A DNA stretch of 64,000 bases from Chitinophaga pendula (lineage in GTDB: Bacteria > Bacteroidota > Bacteroidia > Chitinophagales > Chitinophagaceae). The stretch spans positions 6,187,501 to 6,251,500 of the forward strand of contig NZ_CP077769.1 of assembly GCF_020386615.1 (NCBI RefSeq). Reading direction: 5' to 3'. The notes beneath the pieces are model-generated. The model was not told the DNA's origin, searched no databases, and saw only the letters and a list, made by a program, of their open reading frames with translations. The number at the start of each line of letters is the position of its first letter. Position 1 is the stretch's first letter. The position numbers and the translations under genes are program-made. This document shows, piece by piece, positions 8,800 through 17,233 of this stretch.

Positions 8800-9813
8800 T
8801 TAGGGTCTGGGACCACCAGGTCTCCTGTTGCCACCACCGCCAGTGTTGGATGGACGACGAGCGCCGCCACCAGGGCCACCACCACGGTTAGGGCCACCGC
8901 CACCGCGATTAGGACCACCGCCGCCGCGATTTTGACCACCACCACGGTTAGGACCACCGCCACCACGGTTTTGACCACCACCAGGACCACCTGCACTTCT
9001 ACCACCGCCACCAGGACCATTCCTTCTGCCACGCTCACGATCTTCACCACCTTCCAGCTCAAATTTCAGCGCTTTGCTGTCCTGTTCTTCTTCTTCCTCG
9101 ATGTCCTCAGGTTTTTCATTTGCTCTCTCAGCCAGACCTTCTGCAATCGCAGCAGCAATGTAGTTGGTAATGATAGCGATAGATTTAGTCGCATCATCGT
9201 TGGCAGGAATAGAGAAATCTACACGGGTAGGATCAGAGTTGGTATCTACCATACCGAAGGTAGAGATACCCAGTTTGCGGGCTTCAGCCAATGCAATGTG
9301 CTCATGGCTGATGTCCACGATGAAGAGAGCCGCAGGCACACGTGCCAGCTGAGCGATACCACCCAGTACTTTCTCCATTTTATCTTTATCACGGGTTAAC
9401 GTGAGACGCTCTTTCTTAGTGATATTATCAAAAGTACCGTCAGACAGCATTTTCTCGATGCTCTGCATCTTCTTTACACTCTTACGGATAGTAGCGAAGT
9501 TAGTGAGCATACCACCTAACCATCTTTCGGTTACGAATGGCATGTTTACGCGCTTAGCCGCATCAGCTACGATCTCTTTCGCTTGCTTTTTGGTAGCAAC
9601 GAACATGATCTTTTTACCGCTCTTCGCGATGGATTTCAGCGCAGCCGCTGCTTCCTGCAGACCTTCTACAGTTTTGTTCAGGTCGATGATATGAATACCT
9701 TTCTTTTCTGCGAAAATATAAGGCAGCATCTTGGGGTTCCACTTCTTCTTCAGGTGACCGAAGTGAACACCTGCCTCCAGTAACTGCTGCTGTAATGAGG
9801 TATTATTTTCCAT
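8800..9813 (-). CDS. rpsB: 30S ribosomal protein S2 with Gly/Arg/Asn-rich C-terminal tail
   Basis: S2 binds the outer side of the 30S head-body junction near S1. The start at 9813 gives [20 protein letters not shown], the conserved beginning, and 337 residues in all. Residues 1-230 are ordinary S2 ([44 protein letters not shown]). Beyond the usual end there is an acidic stretch (about 232-258, [10 protein letters not shown]) and then residues 260-337, which are almost only Gly, Arg, Asn, Pro and Gln in repeats of the form GGGGPNR or GGGQNR. Typical S2 proteins are about 230-270 residues. The tail resembles eukaryotic RGG/RG RNA-binding tails. It is followed by a genuine stop and the normal downstream gene tsf, so it is not a frameshift artefact. 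Confidence 0.96.
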   Translation of the reverse strand: MENNTSLQQQLLEAGVHFGHLKKKWNPKMLPYIFAEKKGIHIIDLNKTVEGLQEAAAALKSIAKSGKKIMFVATKKQAKEIVADAAKRVNMPFVTERWLGGMLTNFATIRKSVKKMQSIEKMLSDGTFDNITKKERLTLTRDKDKMEKVLGGIAQLARVPAALFIVDISHEHIALAEARKLGISTFGMVDTNSDPTRVDFSIPANDDATKSIAIITNYIAAAIAEGLAERANEKPEDIEEEEEQDSKALKFELEGGEDRERGRRNGPGGGGRSAGGPGGGQNRGGGGPNRGGGQNRGGGGPNRGGGGPNRGGGPGGGARRPSNTGGGGNRRPGGPRP

Positions 9814-9856
9814 GTTTATTTGTCTCAATTAAAAGGATCAATAAAATTTAGCTCTA

Positions 9857-9887
9857 GCTGATAGCTATTAGTACAATGGCTAACAGC
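9857..9887 (-). promoter_or_regulatory. Hairpin in the rpsI-rpsB spacer, candidate S2 leader
   Basis: GCTGATAGCTA (9857-9867) can pair with TGGCTAACAGC (9877-9887) in 9 of 11 positions, ending 43 bases before the rpsB start. S2 genes of several phyla have autoregulatory leader structures. Whether this is one is inference. Confidence 0.35.
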
Positions 9888-9903
9888 TAATCGCTCCCAT
9901 GTA

Positions 9904-10293
9904 TTAGCGTTTAGAGAACTGGAAGCTTCTTCTAGCCTTACGTTTACCTGGTTTCTTACGCTCTACTGCTCTAGGATCACGGGTCAGTACACCAACAGCT
10001 TTCAGCGCAGGACGGAATTCAGCATTCACCTCACACAGTGCACGCGCGATACCCAGCTTAATAGCTTCTGCCTGACCTTTGATACCACCACCCTGTGCAT
10101 TCACTTTGATGTCAAATTTATCCAATGCATCAATCGTCTTCAACGGCAGCTCTACCTGATTTTGCAGGTATATGAGAGAGAAATATGTTTTATAATCCTT
10201 GTCGTTCACAGTAATGTTACCATTACCCTTGCTTATGTACACGCGGGCAACAGCTTCCTTACGACGACCGATGGTATTTTTTTGCTTTTCCAT
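9904..10293 (-). CDS. rpsI: 30S ribosomal protein S9
   Basis: A 129-residue S9 whose C-terminal tail reaches the P-site tRNA. The N-terminus NTIGRRKEAVARVYI and the core GGGIKGQAEAIKLGIARAL are conserved. The C-terminus PGKRKARRSFQFSKR ends in the invariant Lys-Arg pair that touches the tRNA anticodon stem. It starts 14 bases after rplM, the universal L13-S9 pair, and is followed after 90 bases by rpsB. Confidence 0.98.
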   Translation of the reverse strand: MEKQKNTIGRRKEAVARVYISKGNGNITVNDKDYKTYFSLIYLQNQVELPLKTIDALDKFDIKVNAQGGGIKGQAEAIKLGIARALCEVNAEFRPALKAVGVLTRDPRAVERKKPGKRKARRSFQFSKR

Positions 10294-10307
10294 GTATCAG
10301 AGAAAAA

Positions 10308-10751
10308 TTAGAAAGTTAAAGTTTGTGGTTTCTGTGCCGCGTGAGGATGCTCTGCTCCTGCATATACAAATAATTTTTTGTACATCTTACGGCCAAGGCG
10401 ATTCTTAGGCAACATACCTTTGATAGCCCTTTCGATCACCACTTCAGGACGACGCTTCAGCAGATCTTTGGCTACCTCAGCTTTCTGACCTCCGGGATAA
10501 CCAGAGAATGTCAGGTATTCCTTGTCGTTGATCTTATTACCAGTAAGCACAATCTTTTCTGCATTGATCACGATGATATAATCACCACAATCAGTATGAG
10601 GGGTGTAGTAAGGCTTGTTCTTGCCTCTTAAAATAGCCGCCATCTTAGCACATACTCTGCCAAGGGTCAGATTTGTAGCATCTACAATGTACCAATCGCG
10701 CTTTACGTAAGCTTCGTTGGCGGATTTTGTTTTAAAACTTAAAGTATTCAT
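10308..10751 (-). CDS. rplM: 50S ribosomal protein L13
   Basis: A 147-residue early-assembly large-subunit protein. Recognised by [46 protein letters not shown] and the C-terminal [20 protein letters not shown]. It is the first gene of the minus-strand ribosomal cluster rplM-rpsI-rpsB-tsf. A TAnnTTTG element lies about 60 bases upstream of its start. Confidence 0.98.
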   Translation of the reverse strand: MNTLSFKTKSANEAYVKRDWYIVDATNLTLGRVCAKMAAILRGKNKPYYTPHTDCGDYIIVINAEKIVLTGNKINDKEYLTFSGYPGGQKAEVAKDLLKRRPEVVIERAIKGMLPKNRLGRKMYKKLFVYAGAEHPHAAQKPQTLTF

Positions 10752-11033
10752 TGTGTATACGATAAAAATTTCCTACGCTATTAAAAAATTCCCCTAAAAT
10801 CGGGAGTGCAAAACTACACCGCTCTTTTCAAATAACCATACATTTAGACAACTTTTTTCACAATACCCCTTATAACATATTGATTAACAATTAAAAATTT
10901 GCTTAAAAGTTATTAACGACAATAAATCCCCTGAAAAACAACGCCCTAGCAGACTGTCCGTTCTCCTCTCCTACCTAATCAACTGGTAAACAATACCTAA
11001 CAACCCGTCCCTATCCCCATAATTATATAAATA
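10752..11033 (-). promoter_or_regulatory. Promoter region of the rplM operon and spacer
   Basis: On the minus strand TAGTTTTG (10809-10816 on the plus strand as CAAAACTA) matches the Bacteroidota -7 element TAnnTTTG. The rest of this part of the 336-base gap is AT-rich and shows no coding signal. Confidence 0.55.
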
Positions 11034-11062
11034 AGAAAGGCTGGCGCCATGGCCAGCCCTTC
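11034..11062 (-). terminator. Terminator of the first susCD unit
   Basis: GGCTGGC (11039-11045) and GCCAGCC (11052-11058) form a GC-rich stem. On the minus strand it is followed by a U-rich stretch. It lies 26 bases after the SusD-like stop. Confidence 0.7.
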
Positions 11063-11087
11063 CTATATAATAATGCATAAGAATGAA

Positions 11088-12452
11088 TTAATACCCCGGG
11101 TTCTGCGATAACTTCGGATTTACATCCCGCTCACGCTGCGGCACCGGCAATACCAGCTTATTATCATCATAAGGCCTGTTGCCCACATTTTTCTTCAGAC
11201 GCTTCACCGTACGGAAAAGGTCCCCTTCGAAGGCCAACTCCCGCTCACGCTCCGCTACCACATCATTTACCGTTACCGCACTTAAAATACCAGCCTTTGA
11301 ACGGTCACGTACCCGGTTCACATCATCCAATGGCGTAGCGCCAATGCTGGAATTATTCTGCAAATTCGCTTCCGCACGCGTCAGATACATCTCCGCCAAC
11401 CTCACTACAGGAATAGTTCCGTATAAAACACTCCATTTCTTGGTATAGAAAATGGTATTCTGTGCATTCGCCTGATAATATTCCTTACGGGCATCCCCGT
11501 CATCATAAAGGGCCAGCTGAGAAGGCTGCACGGCTATGTCACCGCGACCAAAAGGCTTAGGCGCAAAAAAGGTCACCAGCCCGTTATTAGTCGTTCCTGC
11601 ATTACTTTGTGCATTCTGAATAATAGCAAATATATCCTCAGATGACCATACACCCGCATTGTTAAACTCCTTATCAAAACTGGAAGTCAGCGAAAAACCG
11701 CCCTTGCTGATCACAGAATCAGCAGATGCAGCAGCCAGTGCATAATTTCCTTGTGCCAGATATACCCTTGCCAGGAAAGCAAACGCTGAAAATTTATTCG
11801 CCTTAACGCCATTTCCCGCCGGCAAGGTGGCAGCTGCATCCTTCAGATCGCTGATCACTTGTTTATAAAGATCGTCGACAGAAGCACGAGGCTGTGTACC
11901 AGCAGGCACCTGATCATCAGATATAATAGGTGTCAATACAATAGGCACTGTCACATTGGTAGTAATATTACCAGCCGAATAAGGCTTACCAAACATACCG
12001 GCCAGCTCAAAGTAAGTAATAGCCCGGAGGAATTTAGCCTCGCCGCCTATCACCGCCTGCTCAGCAGCGGATAAAAGATTAAGCTTACTCAGCACAAGGT
12101 TCATGGTATTGATCGTTTTATACCCCCTGTTCCAGATATCTGTGGCCAGTGCCAAAGTAACCACCTGCTGTTTTAAGGCAACATCACGATAGGTAGCAAA
12201 AGTGCCTACCCACCTGATATTGGTATTAGCCAGCAGTTCCGGCACAGATAAATATTGCTCACCATAAGCACTTGCATTCTGCAAAGAACTATAGCCGCCG
12301 GCCAGCGTCGCCTTTACATCATCTCCATTACGTATCTGATCCGGCGTGATCTGCGCGCCTGGCAATACGTCCAGCTTCTTGTTACAGGCTACCGCTGCGG
12401 CAATGGTGGCGCCTAAAAGTATATAACTAAGATATTTGAATCCTGCTTTCAT
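11088..12452 (-). CDS. SusD/RagB-family outer-membrane lipoprotein
   Basis: A surface lipoprotein that caps a SusC-type transporter and binds its nutrient, usually a glycan. Starting at 12452 gives a 454-residue protein with signal peptide MKAGFKYLSYILLGATIAAA and lipobox VAC. The frame is open eight codons further up, but that would spoil the signal peptide. Family features are the helical TPR-like region (EAKFLRAITYFELAGMFG), YLAQGNYALAAASADSVI, AEMYLTRAEANLQN and RVRDRSKAG, with the C-terminal RERELAFEGDLFRTVKRLKK and LPVPQRERDVNPKLSQNPGY. It sits 44 bases after the paired susC-like gene. No glycoside hydrolase or sigma factor adjoins, so the substrate cannot be guessed. Confidence 0.95.
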   Translation of the reverse strand: MKAGFKYLSYILLGATIAAAVACNKKLDVLPGAQITPDQIRNGDDVKATLAGGYSSLQNASAYGEQYLSVPELLANTNIRWVGTFATYRDVALKQQVVTLALATDIWNRGYKTINTMNLVLSKLNLLSAAEQAVIGGEAKFLRAITYFELAGMFGKPYSAGNITTNVTVPIVLTPIISDDQVPAGTQPRASVDDLYKQVISDLKDAAATLPAGNGVKANKFSAFAFLARVYLAQGNYALAAASADSVISKGGFSLTSSFDKEFNNAGVWSSEDIFAIIQNAQSNAGTTNNGLVTFFAPKPFGRGDIAVQPSQLALYDDGDARKEYYQANAQNTIFYTKKWSVLYGTIPVVRLAEMYLTRAEANLQNNSSIGATPLDDVNRVRDRSKAGILSAVTVNDVVAERERELAFEGDLFRTVKRLKKNVGNRPYDDNKLVLPVPQRERDVNPKLSQNPGY

Positions 12453-12496
12453 GTTTTTCTGTTTGAATGATACCATACGATGGAGTACACTCCGGA

Positions 12497-15400
12497 TTAA
12501 AATTTCACATTTAGTCCCACGGTAAATGTTTTAGCCTGCGGAATAGTGTAAAAATCTACTCCGCCTACAATGTTGTCACTGGCCACATTCCCCAGCGTAC
12601 CTGTATTCACTTCCGGATCACCAGGATACTTCGTCTTCGTCCAAAGGTTATATCCGGCTACGTAAATACGAACACCCGAAAACTTGATTGTATTTAACAC
12701 GGACTTGGGCAGATTGTATCCCAGTGTCAGCGTCTTTAAGCGGATGTAGGAACCGTCATATATCCAGCGGGAAGAAGTCTGGTTACCGGTAGCATAGCTA
12801 GAAGATACACGGGGTACATCCGTGATGTCACCCGGCTTTTGCCACCTGTTCAGGATGTCACGGGTCTGGTTGTCAAATCCACCACCAAAGCCAGAACTCA
12901 TATACTGCCCGGCTCTGTTATAGACCTGGTTGCCTTGCACAAAAGTAAAGAACACACTCAGGTCAATACCTTGATAACTGAAGGTGTTATTAAAACCACC
13001 TGTCCAGTCCGGATTAGATCTGCCTACTATCTGGCGCGGAGCCGCTCCATAGTTGTTGGTTGGTTTGCCATCCGCTCCTTCGTACAATGCATCGCCATTG
13101 GCCGGATCAACACCTACGAACTTACGCAGGAAAAATACACCGATAGGTTGTCCTTCAATCGCACGTTGCTCACCAGCGTCGATAATCTGACCCTGTAAGT
13201 CTTTTACCCGGTTTTTGTTATACGCCACATTCAGTGAAGTAGACCAGGTAAAGTCTTTGCCAACAATGTTTTTAGAGTTCAACAGGATTTCTACCCCTTT
13301 GTTCTCCATCTTACCTACGTTACGATATACAAACCCATAACCGGTAGACAAAGGCACATTGGCACGAAGCAACAGGTCAGAAGTTTGCTTATTATAATAA
13401 TCGATCTCACCACTCAGGCGGTTGTCAAAGAATCCAAACTCAAGACCGATATCCGCCTGCGCTGTTCTCTCCCATTTCAGGTTCGGGTTACCGATCTGTA
13501 CAGGCTGGAACCCGGGCAATCCAGGATAACGCACCACATCCATCAACGTATAAATACGGTTCTCTCCAATCTCCGCATTACCTGTTAATCCATAGCTACC
13601 TCTGATCTTTAAATAATTGAGCGTTTTACTTCCTTTCAGAAAATCCTCCTCAGATATTACCCAACCAAGAGATCCCGCAGGAAACCAACCATACCTGTTA
13701 TTAGGCCCGAAACGAGAAGACCCATCTGTACGAACACTAAAAGAGGCCATGTACTTATCCTTATAGGTATAAGTAGAGCGGAAGAAATATGAGAGGAAGG
13801 TATAACGCTGGGAAGAAGAAGAACCATCGCTGATCGTAGCAGCTCCAGACAGATTTTTAATCGCATCTGAAGGAAAGTTCTCTCCACTCACTAATGAACC
13901 GGTAAAATCATTTTGCAGATAACTCATACCCAATGTAGCTGTCAGCTTATGGCGGCTACCCAGATTAGGATTAAAGTTGAAGTAGTTATTGCTGTTCAAT
14001 GAGACATTCTGACTATGAATATAACTACCCTTACCTATACCGGCACCATCCTGTGTATTACGTCCTCTGTAATCTTCCTCATCCAGGTTATAGATATCTG
14101 TACCCAGCTCCGTCCGGAAACTTAAAGACGGCAAGATGTAATAATTAGCATATACATTACCGATAGTACGGATACCTACCTGCTTGTTAAAGCTCTCCCG
14201 TGCTGCCAGCAATCCATTCGCATACAAGGTATTCAGGTTAAGATCGTTGGTAGCAGGATCAATGATCGGGGAAAATGGCTGCAATGCCACAATCTGCCCC
14301 GGAGTTGACAATGCGTTATCATTTGCAACACGGTCAAGCTGCTGACGATTTACATTCAGATTAAGTCCGAATGATAACTTACTGTTAGCATTATGATCAA
14401 GATTCAAACGGGCACCATATCTTCTGAACCTGTTTACGATCACGATTGCCTCCTGATCAGCGTATGTACCAGATGCATAATAGCGGGTTTTTTCATTACC
14501 ACCGGACACTGCCAGATCTATCTGCCGGGTATGAGCCGTTTTACGATACACCTGATCCTCCCAGTTAGTATTCACCGCCCTTTTCTGCCAGTCTGTTCCC
14601 GCAGCAAAAGGAGTTATATAGTTGTCAACATAATAATTATAATAATCATTGATAGCAGTCGCTTCATCAGGATAGCCAGTATCATTGTTTTTAAAGTCAG
14701 TCCTTCCATCATTGGTAGCTACTTCTTTTACCAGGTCAAGATATTCGTTCGCATTCAGGAACCCTCTCTTTCTGGTAGGTTTACTAAAGCTGGTAGAAAC
14801 ATTCAGCTCAATGTTGGTCTTGTCTCCCAGCTTACCTCTCTTGGTAGTGATTAATACCACACCATTGGATGCCCGCGCACCATAAATAGCAGACGCAGCA
14901 GCATCTTTTAATACTTCCACCGACTCAATGTCATTCGGGTTAAGGTCTGCAATAGGATTCGTAGGGTCGTTGGTAACATCTGACTGGCTGGCAGAGATAA
15001 TAGGCATCCCATCGACAACATACAAAGGCTGGCTGCTGGCAGAAACGGAAGACGTACCACGAATACGTATCTTCATAGCCTGACCTACTTTACCGCTACC
15101 AGATTCAATAACAACACCTGCTGCACGACCCTGAATAGAAGATTCGAAAGTTGCCACCGGCTGGTTCGCAATATCCTTCGTCGTCACCTTCGCTACAGAT
15201 CCGGTAATATCACGCTTAGTCTGCGTACCGTAGCCCACAACTACCACCTCAGACAAATCCTTATCACCGGTAGACAGCGATACATTTAAATTAGTTTGCC
15301 CCACAATAGATACCTCCTTATCCCCATATCCAACAAATGAAAAAATCAGCGCAGTAGCCCTCTCGGGTACAGGTACACTGAACGTACCGTCTATCTTCGT

Positions 15401-15568
15401 GACAGTACCAAGATTCGACCCCTTCACCTTTACAGTCACTCCTGGCAACACAGCACCATCCTTAGCATCGGTTACTTTTCCGGTAAGGGTTTTGTTCTGC
15501 GCCATTGCGGCAGTAAAAAAAGTGAGACATAGGAGTACTAAGGTCAACAATGAGTAAAACCTTCGCAT
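12497..15568 (-). CDS. SusC/RagA-family TonB-dependent transporter
   Basis: A 22-strand outer-membrane barrel importing a large nutrient with TonB energy. Residues 1-23 are a signal peptide (second Met of MFM chosen). Residues about 28-110 form the carboxypeptidase-like regulatory domain typical of SusC proteins (TLTGKVTDAKDGAVLPGVTVKVKG). The plug follows with LSEVVVVGYGTQTKRDITGSV, LYVVDGMPI, LNPNDIESVEVLKDAAASAIYGARASNG and the long barrel ends in the aromatic-terminated strand TFTVGLNVKF. About 1,023 residues. There is no STN domain, so it is not expected to signal to a FecR/sigma pair, in contrast to the second SusC at 32.6-36 kb. Confidence 0.96.
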   Translation of the reverse strand: MRRFYSLLTLVLLCLTFFTAAMAQNKTLTGKVTDAKDGAVLPGVTVKVKGSNLGTVTKIDGTFSVPVPERATALIFSFVGYGDKEVSIVGQTNLNVSLSTGDKDLSEVVVVGYGTQTKRDITGSVAKVTTKDIANQPVATFESSIQGRAAGVVIESGSGKVGQAMKIRIRGTSSVSASSQPLYVVDGMPIISASQSDVTNDPTNPIADLNPNDIESVEVLKDAAASAIYGARASNGVVLITTKRGKLGDKTNIELNVSTSFSKPTRKRGFLNANEYLDLVKEVATNDGRTDFKNNDTGYPDEATAINDYYNYYVDNYITPFAAGTDWQKRAVNTNWEDQVYRKTAHTRQIDLAVSGGNEKTRYYASGTYADQEAIVIVNRFRRYGARLNLDHNANSKLSFGLNLNVNRQQLDRVANDNALSTPGQIVALQPFSPIIDPATNDLNLNTLYANGLLAARESFNKQVGIRTIGNVYANYYILPSLSFRTELGTDIYNLDEEDYRGRNTQDGAGIGKGSYIHSQNVSLNSNNYFNFNPNLGSRHKLTATLGMSYLQNDFTGSLVSGENFPSDAIKNLSGAATISDGSSSSQRYTFLSYFFRSTYTYKDKYMASFSVRTDGSSRFGPNNRYGWFPAGSLGWVISEEDFLKGSKTLNYLKIRGSYGLTGNAEIGENRIYTLMDVVRYPGLPGFQPVQIGNPNLKWERTAQADIGLEFGFFDNRLSGEIDYYNKQTSDLLLRANVPLSTGYGFVYRNVGKMENKGVEILLNSKNIVGKDFTWSTSLNVAYNKNRVKDLQGQIIDAGEQRAIEGQPIGVFFLRKFVGVDPANGDALYEGADGKPTNNYGAAPRQIVGRSNPDWTGGFNNTFSYQGIDLSVFFTFVQGNQVYNRAGQYMSSGFGGGFDNQTRDILNRWQKPGDITDVPRVSSSYATGNQTSSRWIYDGSYIRLKTLTLGYNLPKSVLNTIKFSGVRIYVAGYNLWTKTKYPGDPEVNTGTLGNVASDNIVGGVDFYTIPQAKTFTVGLNVKF

Positions 15569-15710
15569 AAACATAGTTTTTGGTTAATAAAAAACAGATT
15601 ATTCTCAATAAACAATTAAATACAAATCAAATGCAGGTAGGCAAATTCTAACCTTATTCTCAGCAGCAACAAATAAATCAACAGTTAGTTAAAAAAGTGC
15701 TTCCTCGCTC

Positions 15711-15776
15711 AAATGTTCAATTAGTTGTGTTCAATTGGTTGTGTTCAAGTAGTTGTGTTCAAGTAGTAGGGTTCAA
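15711..15776. repeat. 14-bp tandem repeat upstream of the first susC-like gene
   Basis: Four 14-base units at 15721, 15735, 15749 and 15763 share NTNGTTGTGTTCAA, with the last unit altered (GTAGTAGGGTTCAA). A partial unit (TGTTCAA) precedes them at 15714. They lie in the 358-base gap between susC (minus) and the YugP-type protease (minus), 140-210 bases upstream of the susC start, where operators or a leader would be. The rest of the gap (15569-15710, 15777-15885) is AT-rich without coding signal. Confidence 0.85.
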
Positions 15777-15885
15777 ATATGAACTCTTCGTTAACAAACG
15801 CAAATTACATATCTTTTTTGATCATCATAAAAGATATTCCTCCCTGAATTCAGGTATTCTTGTCCTACAAATATAGCCTTATAAT

Positions 15886-15914
15886 AAAAAAGCCACCCAT
15901 TGGGTGGCTTTTTT
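15886..15914 (-). terminator. Terminator of the YugP-type protease gene
   Basis: AAAAAAGCCACCCA / TGGGTGGCTTTTTT, a 14-bp perfect inverted repeat with a minimal loop. A/T tracts on both sides make it usable in both directions. It lies 19 bases past the protease stop. Confidence 0.85.
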
Positions 15915-15932
15915 GATGTATAGTAGGTCTTT

Positions 15933-16643
15933 TTAATCGCGAGATCGGGCTCCTGCATATATAAGTATATATTGTAATAAAGTAACCACAGAAGCCACTG
16001 CAGCGACCACATAGGTCATCGCAGCCCACCACAAAGCATCTTTCGCCTTGGCATGCTCCTGCGCACGCATAATATCGGTACGGTTCAGCCAGGCCAATGC
16101 CCGGTTAGATGCATCGAACTCAACAGGCAGAGTAATAACGGAAAAGAGCGTAGTCACCCCAAAAAGTATAATACCCCCCAGCAACAATTGTGGAAATACA
16201 TTAATCAACAGGATTCCCCCAAGTAACACCCATTGAACCAAATTGGAACTTACCTGTACAGCAGGTACCAGCTTGGATCGCAATCCCAACCATTTGTAAG
16301 CAGTGGCATGCTGCACCGCATGCCCGCATTCGTGGGCGGCCACAGCTGCCGCCGCTACACTTGCCCCACTGTAAACGTCCGGACTGAGGTTTACCGTCTT
16401 ATTCTCAGGATTATAGTGATCAGAAAGAAAACCATCTACTGATACTACCTGCACATCAAAAATATTATTATCCCGTAGCATTTTCTCCGCTACCTGCTTG
16501 CCGGTCATACCGGATGAAACCGGTACCTCACTATATTCCTTAAACTTGCTCTTTAATCTGAAACTCACGAGCATGCTGATCCCGACAAAGATCAACGATA
16601 CGATCATAATTCCTGGTGTCATATTCAATGTGGTTAAAGTCAT
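15933..16643 (-). CDS. YugP-family membrane zinc metallopeptidase
   Basis: A 236-residue integral membrane protease of the neutral zinc metallopeptidase type represented by B. subtilis YugP. The first 30 residues are a membrane helix. HECGHAVQH at residues 104-112 is the HExxH-type zinc motif with Cys at the third position. Two hydrophobic segments follow (VQWVLLGGILLINVFPQLLLGGIILFGVTTLF) and a last one near the C-terminus. EFDASNRALAWL carries a Glu that could be the third zinc ligand. Substrate unknown. A Met eight codons downstream is an alternative start. Confidence 0.85.
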   Translation of the reverse strand: MTLTTLNMTPGIMIVSLIFVGISMLVSFRLKSKFKEYSEVPVSSGMTGKQVAEKMLRDNNIFDVQVVSVDGFLSDHYNPENKTVNLSPDVYSGASVAAAAVAAHECGHAVQHATAYKWLGLRSKLVPAVQVSSNLVQWVLLGGILLINVFPQLLLGGIILFGVTTLFSVITLPVEFDASNRALAWLNRTDIMRAQEHAKAKDALWWAAMTYVVAAVASVVTLLQYILIYAGARSRD

Positions 16644-17065
16644 GTAAAGTTACAACTACCCTCCTCAAATAAGAGTCCAGGCCGATCAAATGAACAGGTT
16701 TTATGATTTCCTTAATATTTGACGCTATGAAATCTTTTTTTGTGTCATTGCATAAACTTAACACTGCCATATTGACAACAAACCATCTTTTGCCCCTATT
16801 GAAATAAGACTATTTGTCATTAGTAGAAAATATTCTATGCCCCTTTTTTTATATACATTTATAATCAACATCAACCCTATTTATCAACATTTTAGGCCAA
16901 ATTGCTGAAAGTAATTGTCAATCTCTAAACCGCTGAAATGGCCGATGGGAGCCGATCTATTACATTATAAAAAAAGATCAAAAGTTATTCACATCCTTTA
17001 AATAAACTTTTTTATTCTGAAGCCATTTAGTAATTTAGACCTGAATTTAATGGGTTAGTAAGTAG
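16644..17065. other. Long AT-rich intergenic region upstream of radA
   Basis: Most of a 590-base gap between divergent genes. It contains poly-T and poly-A tracts and no frame with coding character beyond a short minus-strand frame that overlaps the protease gene out of register. TAATTTAG at 17031-17038 is a near match to the -7 element and would point at the hairpin that follows. Confidence 0.45.
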
Positions 17066-17100
17066 AAAGAGTCAACGGAATCTTCTGTTGGCTCTTTTTC
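17066..17100 (+). terminator. Orphan terminator-like hairpin
   Basis: AAAGAGTCAACG (17066-17077) pairs with TGTTGGCTCTTT (17086-17097) with two imperfect positions, followed by TTTC. No gene lies upstream on the same strand for more than 400 bases, so it may end a short non-coding transcript or be a leader attenuator before radA. Confidence 0.45.
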
Positions 17101-17233
17101 TTTTTACCAAACAATATCTTCTCGGTTCATCTTAGCCCATCATATCAATTTATCCCCTCTTACCCCATAAAAAACAAAAAAACACCCGCCATTCTACAGA
17201 TAACCCGTTAATTTGTAACCGAGGTATCTAAAA

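Noticed and set aside
8797..9399. Long plus-strand open frame, Thr-rich, opposite rpsB
   Set aside because: It is the antisense of the Gly/Arg/Asn repeat of S2; GGN and CGN codons read in reverse rarely give stops. No signal or family likeness.
15791..16012. 73-codon minus-strand frame overlapping the end of the YugP-type gene
   Set aside because: It crosses the terminator hairpin and overlaps the protease in another frame without a family pattern.
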